Assembly: GCA_947568835.1 (NCBI GenBank)
Contig: OX387606.1
Span: 21,677,225 to 21,741,224, forward strand
Source of the DNA: Protonemura montana
Taxonomy: Eukaryota; Arthropoda; Insecta; Plecoptera; Nemouridae
Length of the DNA stretch: 64,000 bases
Direction: 5' to 3'
Within the stretch, counting starts at the first letter, position 1, and each line of letters begins with the position of its first letter. The notes beneath the pieces are model-generated. The model did no database searches and was not told where the DNA came from. It saw nothing but the letters and a program-made list of their open reading frames with translations. Of the stretch, positions 1 through 10,041 are shown one piece after another. A program made the translations under genes and the position numbers.

Positions 1-60
1 GGTCATTTGGACAGGCGATTGGTTTCGAAAACCCGTCTTTTTGTCGATATTCGGGGTTAG

Positions 61-305
61 CAAGTTCACACTAGTGCTTATCGCAACAATCCCCGGCTGC
101 CACGATGAACAGGTATGGACACCCCTGAGTCGTCTGGAAGCTGTGTTCTAAGCGCACATGCAGCCTTGCTTCTTTGCTGCTCTGTTGAGCACCCGGGCTT
201 AGCGCCCAGGACAAAGCGACGCCGCACGTCCTCAACCTCGTCGGCAATTACCTCGTCCCGAGCGCCGTGTACCCTCGAACGCGGGACGTCGAGGATGCCG
301 ATTAA
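61..305 (+). CDS. 3' exons of an unrecognised gene, cut by the left edge
   Basis: Two exons can be joined. The first is 61..112, after an AG ending at base 60 and before a GT in the context CAG|GTATGG. The second is 210..305, after the acceptor GCGCCCAG and ending in TAA. Both sides of the junction are phase 0. The first exon reads KFTLVLIATIPGCHDEQ and the second begins DKATPHVLNLVGNYLVPSAV and ends RDVEDAD. The first stretch is hydrophobic and could be the end of a membrane segment; the rest is polar. Codon use is GC-rich, like the sure genes in this window. I do not recognise the family. The upstream exons lie outside the window. Confidence 0.45.
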
Positions 306-709
306 GGGATACTCCGGTCGAGGCTTGACATGCTACCAGGGGCGTATAGTCGTTAGCTTCAAGATAAGGAGGCTCTCTGTGTCTGCTCTGTGTTTTACAC
401 AGTTTCATTCTTAATCGCCGATTTCAAAATCGATTTGTTTTATGGCGTTTCATTGTTGCTTACAGGAAACAAAAGCACCCTCGCAAATTTTCTTGTTTTG
501 CTTGAATCGCCCTCATCTGGTCGGGAATCATACTTCTTGGGGTCACCTATGGCGGCTGCATCATTCAGTATTATACTCGATTCATTTTGTAATTTGCCGC
601 ATAAATAACCGCCGAACATAAGTGATCGCCTCATAAATCAGTCTAAATATGTTACCGAATCACCATAAGTCTTCAACTACAAGTGCTGTTACCGACCTCG
701 TCTTTGCAG

Positions 710-763
710 GTACGGATCCATCAGTCATTTGGGAAGATCATCAGCGAAGAATTCCCCGAATAA
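710..763 (+). CDS. possible short terminal exon
   Basis: A good acceptor (TCTTTGCAG ending at 709) is followed by an 18-codon open frame reading VRIHQSFGKIISEEFPE and then TAA. It could be an alternative last exon of the gene at the left edge, but the frame at 210..305 already ends in a stop. Chance is not excluded. Confidence 0.2.
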   Translation, partial: VRIHQSFGKIISEEFPE

Positions 764-1040
764 ATACATCAACGGACGGCGAGAACACACGTGTGTCTGC
801 CACTCAATCATAGCGAGTAAATTGGAGATTGTTTGTATCGGTCGTCGACGCCGATCCCCGGAGACCGTGCGCCACCCGGGGGCTGTTTGCCTGCCCGACG
901 ACGCCGAGGATATCGAGGCGGCGAGCGCAGGACAGTAAATTAGTTTATCGTCGTCCTCGGGGGGAGGCTCGGCCGACGGCGAGCGATTTATTTCTTCGGT
1001 AGCAAACAACTCATTCTCTCTTGACGACCAATTACTGAGG
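764..1040. other. GC-rich unassigned stretch
   Basis: GC-rich sequence with open frames on both strands but no recognisable domain. A minus-strand frame runs across it into repeat sequence, so it is probably spurious. Bases 306-709 also hold no supported gene. Confidence 0.3.
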
Positions 1041-1049
1041 GAGGGCAAC

Positions 1050-1435
1050 ACCACTGGGTTTATAGGCTTGATCAGAGTCACTGCGCTAGTGTTCAACTGT
1101 CTTCGCGAAAAAAAAACCGTCCAATACACTATCATACCAACGAAGATGATAGTTGCCAATAGGTGGAGTCATCGTCGATTCGAGTGTTAAGAAATTTCAT
1201 TTCGTTATTTCTCGCAGATTACTCGCATTTGAGACTGGTTTACACACAATTAATCTTTATTAATGCTAACCTCAACTACTGACAAACATGCATCGATGTT
1301 TTGAGTTGTAATTATTTAATTGTAGAGGTTTGTTAAAAAGGACGGCTGCAAGCGCCTAACCGTTACCACGTGTTGCCGGCTCGTTTGCTCAGCAGAACGT
1401 TTAACATCAGCGCTGTGACTCTGACTGAACCTTTG
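1050..1435 (+). repeat. interspersed repeat 'A', reference copy
   Basis: The unit runs from about 1170 (TTAAGAAATTTCATTTCG) through TTTAATTGTAGAGGTTTGTT and a GC-rich patch ending CAGCGCTGTGACTCTGACT near 1430. The same sequence recurs near 4040-4222, 7300-7430 and 29725-29935 on the plus strand and 5250-5530 on the minus strand. A short inverted piece of its right end (GGGTTTATAGGCTTGATCAG) lies at 1055-1100. The same inverted piece plus body recurs at 3233-3365, so the two-part arrangement may be ancestral. There is no coding capacity. It could be a SINE or MITE; I could not find pol III boxes or clear target duplications. Confidence 0.6.
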
Positions 1436-1439
1436 TTCG

Positions 1440-2448
1440 AATCATGGAATTGTGACTGTAAACAGGAAAGTGGCGTTGTCTTCGACAAGCCTGAATACAA
1501 ATTACAGACACCGATGAGATACAAAAAAGTCAGTCGAGACATTTTTAAATTTCTAAATCTTTCCTGTAAAATCTTGAGCGGTGGTGCTTCGTTCAGCCCC
1601 CCATCGCTTCCAATCCAGGGATAACGGTTCCCAATCGCACAGCAAAAAATCAGCGACTATTCGGGAGTGGCCCTCATCTCGAGATAATTTCGAATTTGAA
1701 GAGTGTGCAGTGAAATTCTTCCTGGTGGAGATGACGAGAGGTAATACTGTCAAGCGCTGGGAAAATCAATAGTCGCTGGATCTGCCATACAAATATAGGT
1801 TCACATAAATTGGTCGAATTGGTGGGGCACGCGGCCTTTTCTCCCTCCCTAATCCGTGCCCACCGCTCGCTCGGATAGAAAACTGCACCAGTCTGGAGTC
1901 GAAGCCAGGTTTCATTTCATAACAAAGTTCAGTCAGTTTAATTGACAGTTCATTTCCATTCTCAAGTTTTCTCGTCATCCCTGCTACTCTTCTATCTTAT
2001 GCTCTTTGCATACTTCTTTATACTCGTATCCGTATTACTATTTCTTAAATGTTAAGAACAAGACGAAGCTACGGGTTGTACCTTGATCTTTAGTTGTAGC
2101 CAGTGGTTAATTTGTATCGGAAAAGGTGGGTAAACCCTAACTTTATTGAAACAGTGTGGGGGGGGGGGGGGGGGGGGTTGGAGGAGACTAGTGTGCGCCA
2201 TTTAAGAATTTGGTACCTAGTGGGATGGTTATAGGTGAGCAACCTCCTGATAGCATGGATTGGTGGATATGTCATGCTTTATTATGTATATCGTTCTTCG
2301 CAAGATCGTGAGAGCGTGTGGGCAGGCGGAAGCCAGCCCTTGGTGCGCTTTTACACCATTAACCTATTTACCGATATGTATACCATGGGCAATTTCACAG
2401 CTCACAGGGCAGTGTCAAGTGCGTAGTTCTATTTATTTTATTCTACGT
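1440..2448. other. no gene seen; holds a poly-G tract
   Basis: Only short unsupported frames. A homopolymer of about 20 G lies at 2157-2177. The sequence just after it resembles ordinary intergenic DNA. Confidence 0.5.
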
Positions 2449-2688
2449 TTATACTATCATAATTGAATTACCTTCGAGAACCATACTATTCTGGACCATG
2501 GCGATTTCTCTTTCGGGCAACGACGTCTCTGCATCTCGACCATTCCCAGTTGCCGAAGAACATGAACTTGCATTGACATCAACAACACTTACTGCATTAA
2601 CTTGAGTAAAAAAACAAGTAATTTTGGATTTACTGTTTGAGTGTGAGCCCGACCCACCAGCGTCGACCCCGCGCTTCCCTAGCGGCAT
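2449..2688 (-). CDS. uncertain ORF, possibly the N-terminus of a transposase-like protein
   Basis: A 79-codon minus-strand frame starts MPLGKRGVDAGGSGSHSNSK and continues SKITCFFTQVNAVSV, then a Ser/Glu-rich stretch. A basic start followed by a short 'KITxFF' motif and a low-complexity acidic tail is seen at the start of some hAT/ZMYM-type proteins. That is only a loose resemblance. No zinc finger or catalytic core follows. It may be chance. Confidence 0.15.
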   Translation of the reverse strand: MPLGKRGVDAGGSGSHSNSKSKITCFFTQVNAVSVVDVNASSCSSATGNGRDAETSLPEREIAMVQNSMVLEGNSIMIV

Positions 2689-3230
2689 GTTGGCCGATGA
2701 AAAGAACGCAACTTCCTCGGTTTAAGAAAGCATCGCGACTGCATGATTGAGGGATTTTTTACTAAATAAATGGGAGTAGTGGGGATGAAAAATATGAAGC
2801 TGTGTCCCAGGAAAAAAGGGGAAATTTTTCTGAAAGTTTAGCTTTTAAGTTTTCGGAAAATGTTGGTCCGAACGCTGGCTTTGTTTCGTCGGCGCTGCCT
2901 ATCAAAGGGTTGCGGCTCGCGCACAGCTAGGAATACTATGTAACGATGCTAGGAGCTCCTCGATGCATTCGCGTGAATCTCAGTTATTGCTACAAACCTT
3001 AGAGTTAGACATAACATAAAACTCGGCTTTTCTTGCTATTGAAGCATGTTGGTATTAAAAATATTGTTTTGGCTTACACGATTGTTAGAAATCACATCAT
3101 TTACACGGGCTACTGCGGTTACTGGTATAGGAATAGGGAAGGTGAGTAAACGGGGTTTACGCATGAAAATAGGTAGATAAACGGAGTTTACGTGAGTTTA
3201 CGCACAAATTAACCACTGGTTGTAGCTACC
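2689..3230. other. no gene seen
   Basis: AT-rich DNA with no supported frame, RNA gene or array. Two related short phrases (GTAAACGGGGTTTACG and AAACGGAGTTTACGTGAG) lie at 3146-3196, a minor local duplication. Confidence 0.5.
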
Positions 3231-3232
3231 AT

Positions 3233-3370
3233 TGGGTTTATAGGCTTAGTCAGAGTCTCATTCGACGCTTATGCAGAAGCATATTGTCTCCGTCATTTTG
3301 ATAATTTGAGACTGGTTTACGCTCAGTTAATCTTGATTAATGCTAACCTCAACGATTGACAATAATTATG
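3233..3370. repeat. repeat A, internally deleted copy
   Basis: GGGTTTATAGGCTTAGTCAG at 3235 matches the inverted end piece of the 1050 copy. TTTGAGACTGGTTTACGCTC at 3305 onward matches its body. The GC-rich right part is missing. Confidence 0.5.
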
Positions 3371-3544
3371 ATTATTGTTATTATTTGTAATGCCACAATT
3401 GACCATTACGGTGTGAAACATGTCAGGGGTTAATTATACATATAAACCAATTTAGACAATACTTCTATTACTCGTTACCAGAGTAAAAACGATTTTTCAA
3501 CAAGTAGCACATTCGAGAATTCTTTGTCTGATTGTTTATATTTT

Positions 3545-4012
3545 AAGTCATATGGTTAGAAGTTATATAGTGTTGTTCCATAGGAAATAGGTCCTTTGTT
3601 TAAAACACCAGTCTTTAGATTATCTACACGACTAAAAATTCTAAGATGATATTCGTGTTCTATATCATCCACATCTTTGGCAGTGCTTACATCATACAGA
3701 ATAGTTGAATAAATGCAGAGGCAAGGCAGTGGTAACATTTTGTATTTCTGAAATAATTGTTTTGTAGCGTTCTTGATGTACACACCTGGATCAATGGGAT
3801 TGTAGCTGGCATTCGCCAAACATTGTATTGCTCATTTTTGTTATCAAAACAATCATGAGAGATCTTGACAATTTGTTTCCTATTCCGTAGAAATGTTTCT
3901 AACCACCTATTTGCAACTCCACGCACTCCAAGGTTATTTAATTTGTTCAAAAGCAAGTCGTGGTTAACCATATCAAATGCTTTTCTGTAGTCATAAAAAA
4001 TCCCATTGTAGT
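3545..4012 (-). mobile_element. LINE (non-LTR retrotransposon) reverse-transcriptase fragment
   Basis: The minus strand reads NGIFYDYRKAFDMVNHDLLL, then NKLNNLGVRGVANRWLETFL and RNRKQIVKISHD. This is the conserved 'DxxKAFDxVxHxxLLxKL..GI.G....W...YL..R' block of non-LTR reverse transcriptases. In another frame the strand then gives QKYKMLPLPCLCIYSTILY, a typical LINE C-terminal phrase. The YxDD region between these blocks is absent and the frame changes, so this is a dead, internally deleted, 5'-truncated copy. A Jockey/CR1-type clade is likely but not resolved. Confidence 0.75.
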
Positions 4013-4039
4013 TTGGTTCGATTGATTGGCTGACATCAG

Positions 4040-4222
4040 TTTATTTACAAAATTTGATAAACATGTATCGATATTTTGAGAAGTAATTATTTAATTGTAG
4101 AGGTTCGTAAAAAAAAACGGCTGCAAGCGCCATCGGGTGGCACCTACCGTGACCACGTGTTGCCGGCCTCGTTTGCTCAGCAGAACGTTTAACATCAGCG
4201 CTGTGACTCTGACTGAAGTTGT
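4040..4222 (+). repeat. repeat A copy
   Basis: Matches the reference copy from ATGTATCGATATTTTGAG through AACATCAGCGCTGTGACTCT. It lies directly beside the LINE fragment. Confidence 0.6.
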
Positions 4223-5190
4223 GATAGAATTGCCTACAGCGGGTATCAAATGAAATGCACACAAAACATTTAATTTGCAGTCAGAGAGCCGAGATATCTA
4301 AAGAGAAAGAAAGTTTCCCTTCCCCGAAATATCTCTGGTGCTGTTACCACTGCACGGCCCCTTGCAGCTCCGACTCACAACTGCTTGCGTAATTCAATTG
4401 TTCGACGAACGTAACGAAGCGACGTCTTCCCAAGCGTCCCGACGCCCGTGAGACGTGCAGGGAATGCGACGTCGACGTCCCAACGGATGCCAAACAAGCT
4501 CCCGTATTCCACGTCGCTCATTCGATTTTCCGTGAGAGCACAAAAGAAAATCTCGCCGCGCTGTTTTCCGCAAACATATACGAAGCAAGACGCTGAACCA
4601 GTTTTCAAATCTTTGCGATTTTTGCGTGAGATTATTTTCTCTTTCTTTAATATCGAAGGAATTTCATTGAAATGTAAGACTAGCACATTTAAAATTCAGA
4701 TGACGACTTCCCAAGTTTTGCTTTAGTGTCATAGAAAAAGTCGTTCTCCTTTCATTCTCAAGACTTTTATATCAGTTTTTAAAACTCCCTTGTGCCGACA
4801 AAAAAAACACAATAATATTGATCAACTTCAGAACACAAACTACCATTCATGTCCGCTCTGTTATAGCAAATAAAAAATAAACGCTGCGTCAATGCTTCTC
4901 ATAAGCTTTACACTACACGTCAATTCTATAACGTACTGAAATTTCCTTGAAAAAAATGACAAAATCTTATGATTTATGAGCGAGGAGACGCTGAATCTTG
5001 TCCGGTCACAGCGAAAAGATGCTGACATCATGTACCACAGTGCGGACCCCACGCAGGACTTCAGGATGACAAGCCAGGACACTCTCTGCTTACCTAACAT
5101 CCTTGCAACCTGATGCATTATCCCCGTCCGTGGAGCGATGAATGCCGCGTAGGACGTGCATCGTGACACGGGTCGGTTTCACAGCGACTC
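4223..5190. other. no gene seen
   Basis: Short frames on both strands overlap (4375-4726 and 4861-5169), but none shows a domain, a splice model or a good start. Composition changes to GC-richer DNA at 4430-4580 without a recognisable product. Confidence 0.45.
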
Positions 5191-5249
5191 ACGGTGAGCG
5201 CAACTAAATATTTCATGTTTATTTCATCGACAATCTCGAGCGTTTGCAC

Positions 5250-5530
5250 AACGTCCTGTCATTGGGTTCATACGTTCACCCAGAGTCCCAGCGCTAATGT
5301 TAAATGTGTTGCTGAGCAAACGAGCCGGCCACGAACCGTGATGGCGCTTGCAGCCGTCCTTTTTAACAAACCTCTACAATTAAATAATTTCGACTCAAAA
5401 TATCGAAACAAGTTTATCAATCGTTGCATTAAAACAGATTAATTGAGTGTAAACCAGTCTCAAATGCGAGTAATCTGCGAGAAATAACGAAATAAAATTT
5501 CTTAACACTCGAAACGACGATGATTTCATC
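5250..5530 (-). repeat. repeat A, longest copy, inverted
   Basis: Reads in reverse relative to the 1170 copy, from CAGAGTCCCAGCGCTAATGT to TTTCTTAACACTCGAAACGA. It carries both the GC-rich end and the AT-rich end. Confidence 0.6.
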
Positions 5531-5956
5531 TAGTAGCGACTACCATTGCCATCGGTAAAGTAATCTGTCGGTTGGTCGGTATTTCCGTCGAAGACTTTAG
5601 CGATGGTTGAAGGTGCCTTGGTTTTGCTCACCCTTGACTTGATTCACGTGGATAATAGTTTCGGTGTGAAATATCGAGTTGGCATTGTTGGTAAACTCTA
5701 AGATGGTTATGATTAGTCATTGGCTGTTGTTGTGTAAGGATCTCTGGAGGCGTGGAAAGAGAAAAGACGCGTTGTGTAGAGAAAGGAAGACTCGATCTGA
5801 CTCCTTGTGTAAATAACAAGCACAACTAGACGAGGGCTGGAGGTGATCCATCGTGGACCAGGTTGATGTCGGTCTCAAGAGATATCATTGGGCGATCACA
5901 AACCTGCGTCTGTTTCCGGAACTTGATCAGTTGGTTGTGAACCTTCAAGTTTAACG

Positions 5957-6510
5957 AGGGTTTAACGACGCACTGTTTGACAACGGACCATGCGCCACTG
6001 GTCTAATGGGGTCGGTGAATGAATTGAATAATGGCGAGGATGATCATGAACCTGGTCTAGATTGGAGAAGTGGAAACCCGGTGCCGGCACATAGCCTACT
6101 CCTGTCGAAGAGCACCAAGGGGACCACCGGCTTAACGTCCCTTTCGAAGGACAGTACAACGCGAATAACACAATTCCATGCTGTCGAGAGGTTGATAAGC
6201 AAGCCGAGTTAAGTTGCTGTATTAACCTTCATCCCTCCAACCCCTCTCCCAAACAGCGTAGTGTTGCTAAACTACGGTAATCTCACGAGAACTAGTGTTT
6301 TCCGCACGGCAAACCGTGCGGTGGTCACCCACCGAATACCTGACCCAGTGCTGTGTTGCTTAACTTCGAAGATCTCACGAGGACCGGTGTTTCCAACACG
6401 CCAAACCGTTCTGTGGTCACCCATCCAATACCTGACCCAGCGCAGTGTTGCTTAACTACGGTGATCTCACGAGGACCGGTGTTTCCAACACGCCAAACGG
6501 TTCTTTTTGA
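5957..6510 (-). mobile_element. 5S-rRNA-derived SINE with extra head units
   Basis: The body runs from GTTTAACGACGCACTGTTTG at 5957, through the conserved CTCCTGTCGAAGAGCACCAAGG core, to about 6230. At 6240-6510 there are three partial 5S-like heads. On the minus strand the head reads GTGTTGGAAACACCGGTCCT, then CTTCGAAGTTAAGCAACAC and TATTGGATGGGTGACCA. This matches the 3' two thirds of 5S rRNA, including box A and box C of its internal pol III promoter. The family is SINE3-like (5S type). The copy is divergent and probably old. Confidence 0.75.
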
Positions 6511-7299
6511 TGATCTATTATCGTATTAATTGTCTTCATGGCTGTCATGTCTGTTGACATGACCACTTTCAAGAATATGTTTTCCGAGCCACCAAACTGG
6601 AACCGTATTTTTTCATAGAGGACGGGGCCACTTTCACCAACCTCTCGTCAAACCGTTTTAAAAGTGGCTTCAACACTACAACCTCCCATTTCTCAAACAC
6701 AATTCAACAAGACTTGAACCCCAGAAAAGCTAATGAGCACATTTTCCCAGATTTTCTAGGTGCGAGGCTAACGCCAGTCGACTTTTCATACTTTCCCTGA
6801 AAGTCAAACTCCCGACGCATAATGTCATTGTCATAAAGCTCCCCCGGCAAAACTTGGAAACCAGCAAACTCTGGCAAAAACTCTGATTGCGCTATGATTG
6901 AGCTCGCAGCTCGCCGACTCTGCATTTTCCCCAGATAGGGGTGCATTTTTTCATAGGGCGGGAGGGGGGTGGGGATTTTGAGACGGGAGCCTGGGAGACA
7001 TGCGCACCAAGCGACCAGCGATTGGGCGCCAGAGAGCGACCGAGGGCGGAGTTATCTGAAATGATTGGCACGTTCGCTATTACGCCATGTCGCTGCCTCG
7101 AGACGTAGGCTACCCGCTTGACGCATCCTGCAAACATCTCTGAGCAGAGTTTGAATCTCGCTCGCTATCCAAGACCCAGGTTGAACCGCAAAACGAGTAG
7201 GTACTTGGGCTTGACAAACTTGTGATGCATGTATCACGATAAATGAAACGGTTTCCTTGGGTCTTGTTGATTGTACATCTGACCAACGTCTTCAGGTCC
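6511..7299. other. no gene seen
   Basis: Overlapping minus-strand frames at 6704-7394 show no domain or convincing exon. Nothing else is supported. Confidence 0.4.
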
Positions 7300-7430
7300 T
7301 TTGTTAGAAAAGACGGCTGCAAGCGCCATCGGGTGGTCACCACCGTTACCACGAGTTGTCGGCCTCGTTTGCTCGGCATCAAGTTGTTTAACATAAACTC
7401 TGTGACTCTGACTAAACCAGGAACGCATGA
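7300..7430 (+). repeat. repeat A, short copy
   Basis: Carries AAAGACGGCTGCAAGCGCCA and the following GC-rich block up to TGTGACTCTGACTAAACC. Confidence 0.55.
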
Positions 7431-7699
7431 ACGAGTTGAAAGTCGCTAACTTGTGAATTGATCGTCACACTCTGATCAGCGTCCCCGCGATGATCATCGT
7501 CTCGTGTAATAGATCACTGAGGTGAATGGACCGCCGATCCGCCCACCTGAGGACCGCGTCGGACTCTCAAAGGGGACGCCGTCGACGGTAAATCACAAAC
7601 GCCGTGCACATGGGACGGCGGTGACACTTTGTTATGAGTGTTGTCCTCGCAGTGGTGATGGCCAAAAGTCCTTTTAAACAGGTTTTATTCGGTCTGCTA

Positions 7700-7765
7700 T
7701 ATTGGTTAAAGCAGCACCCGCGACAGGTGGAGAGCGGGGTCGGGTATCAATTATTGGGAGGGTTT
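7700..7765 (+). mobile_element. degraded tRNA-derived SINE fragment
   Basis: TTGGTTAAAGCAGCACCCGC followed by a damaged box-B region resembles the tRNA-like head of the copies at 8000 and 27230. Confidence 0.4.
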
Positions 7766-7875
7766 TGGTGATCATAATAGAAAAATACTTTGTCCATTAC
7801 ATTTGAATTTCAAAAAGAGTTCCACTGAATAAAACGCATCCAGCGTTAAATGTTAGTTACTACAGATTGACAGGT

Positions 7876-8062
7876 TGTGACGTAGTATAGCGTCACTAGA
7901 ATCAGAGTAACTGTGAGTATTTACAGCCTCTTCGTTCTACTCCCTGGAGATCCGCCATTCTCATCAAATTCACTAAAATCCTCTCAAAAATACAAGTAGC
8001 CCAATTGGTTAGAGCAACACCCGTGGCAAGTGGAGATCGAGGTTCGAGTCCCTGAACGGGTA
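7876..8062 (+). mobile_element. tRNA-derived SINE
   Basis: The tRNA-like part (AAGTAGCCCAATTGGTTAGA ... GGTTCGAGTCCCTGAACGGG, 7997-8060) has pol III box A (TAGCCCAATTGG) and box B (GGTTCGAGTCC). It is preceded by a conserved 5' arm that starts near GTAGTATAGCGTCACTAGAA and includes TCTCATCAAATTCACTAAAA. The same arm plus tRNA head occurs at 27103-27298 (plus) and, reversed, at 30880-31100 and 54915-55110. The anticodon arm is not a normal 7-base loop, so this is a SINE rather than a tRNA gene. Confidence 0.75.
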
Positions 8063-8169
8063 CATAGTTTCGAGAGGTCATTAACGTTGCTATTAATTGC
8101 CTCGGCCTACCAACAAATGGACTCGGATCGACCTGCTTGGTACACTCATTACATAGCAAGCGCAATTAT

Positions 8170-9520
8170 TTATGCATGAATCGAACGTTATTAATATCAA
8201 CATTGGGGGTATATGTTATGCAAAATTGAACTTGTTTCCGTTGCTTCCCCTAAAGTAGAGAAGAGTTTTTTGTTTCTCTTTGTCTCCTTGACGGTGTTCA
8301 TCCTCCCACAGTGACAATTTCAGAGGTCATGACAAGGGGGCCACAATTTCACGAGGAAACAACTTCGAACATTTCTCCCCAAGTGATAAACCGAATGTTT
8401 TGTCCGAGAATTCTGCGCAGTCTCGGGCCAAACGGATTGTGGGGGGGGGGCAAACAAGGGGGGCGATTGCCAAGGGGCAGGTTATTGAATTAGGCGGGAA
8501 CTCTGATTTCCACTTGTCCTCCGTGCACGGGGTCCACGACTCGGTATAGACGCGTGGAAATCCTGGCCTCCCATGAGCCACCCCATGCTGGCGCCAACAA
8601 GAGCCAAACAGAGGCGTAGTCCTCGCGGAAGCAAAGTTGAATTGTCTAAATTGCTGGATCTTACGGTGGGGGAGGAAATTTAAAGAAAGATTTGAGGCGT
8701 CTTGCTGTTCGAACCCGTGCGTGCGTAGACATTTACCACGTTGCTACCATTCGTTGCGGCTCGATGTCAACTGGTTGTTTTGGGGTGACATGGAGGACGA
8801 CTGTAATTTTTAGAAACACTTCAAAGTCAAATCATCTCCGCTGATTTCCGTCTTTTTCATTTTGCTCTAACGATTTTGCCATGTTAAGATATTTTGGTTT
8901 TTGAAATATAATTCAGAAATATAATTCATGAGTTGGTAGCAATTCAGGGGCAATGCGTTTGCTAGTAAATGCTTAGCGTTGCGAAAAATGCGAAAGAATT
9001 GCGCTAAACAATCTCACACAAATATGAATACAAAAATAATGAAGAAAAGTCTAGAGGTTAGATTTTCAGGGATGCTTCATTATCATTTGTTGTACAAGCT
9101 TCGAAAGTTTGGTGCAGAAATTTAAAGTACTTTGAACTCTTCAGCTAGAAATAATCTGTGGGTTTTGTAGGGCCAATGACATTCTCAACGGTCCAAACGC
9201 ACGTAAAATTCCATTTATATCCATTTACAACCAGATTCCATTAGATGTGTACCAAGTCACCACATTATAAAACAGTATCCACTCACCTGGTTTATTATTT
9301 TCTCGTCCTGTGAATTTAATCTTCAGCAAAATTTAATTAATGACGAAGAGAAGTTTCAAACAGTTTTCCATGCTTCTTCTGTTCTCCAACGGACATCAGC
9401 TGCGAGGCGACACTAACGCCACCTAGCATGACATGGCGGAACTACTTGTTATCGACCGAGCGAACTGGCGATCACCTAAAGGTGGCGCGGGGACTTTTGA
9501 CAAAATTTATTGATTTGTTT
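8170..9520. other. no gene seen
   Basis: Intergenic DNA with short unsupported frames, G-runs near 8440 and AT-rich DNA from 8870 to 9350. No array or RNA gene was noticed. Confidence 0.5.
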
Positions 9521-9524
9521 GTTG

Positions 9525-9955
9525 TGTTTAACGACGCACTGTTTTAACAACGGGCCCTGCAAATATTGTCTTAGGCGTCGGTGAATGAGTGGATGATGAT
9601 GAGGATGATGATGAACCTAACCTAGCCTAGAAGACAGGTGGGGAAACCCGGTACCAGCATGTAACCTGCTCCTGTTGAAGAGCACCAAGGGGACCACCGG
9701 CTTCACGTCCCTTCCGAAAGACGGTACAACGCGAACAACAGAATTCCTGCACAAATCCATGCTGTCGAGAGGTTGATCAGCAAGGCGAACGAAGTTGCTG
9801 TACTAACTATCATCTCTCCAATCTCTCTCCCGAACAGAACTGGTCATGTGTATGATGGTCACCCATCCAATACCTGACTCTACGCAGTGTTGCTTAACAT
9901 CGGTGATCTCACGAGGACCGGTGTTACCAACACGCCAAACCGTGCGGTATAGCAT
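9525..9955 (-). mobile_element. 5S-derived SINE, near full length
   Basis: The tail (GTTTAACGACGCACTGTTTT) is at 9529. The core (GTTGAAGAGCACCAAGGGGA) is at 9673-9692. The 5S-like head ends in CGGTGTTACCAACACGCCAA near 9945. The total of about 430 bp matches the copies at 23785-24210 and 52325-52750. Confidence 0.8.
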
Positions 9956-10041
9956 TAAATAAATAAAATAAAGCACACAAAGGAAAGTATGAAACAATCT
10001 TATAATTGAGATGGAGTCGGCGGTCATGTTTGGTCGCCATC

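Noticed and set aside
725-1159. 144-codon minus ORF with a hydrophobic start
   Set aside because: Its first third is repeat A sequence and the rest shows no domain; probably chance in GC-rich DNA.
7997-8060. tRNA gene candidate (also at 27230, 30900 and 54950)
   Set aside because: Box A and box B are present, but the anticodon arm and acceptor stem do not form properly and the copies share a long non-tRNA arm; they are SINEs.
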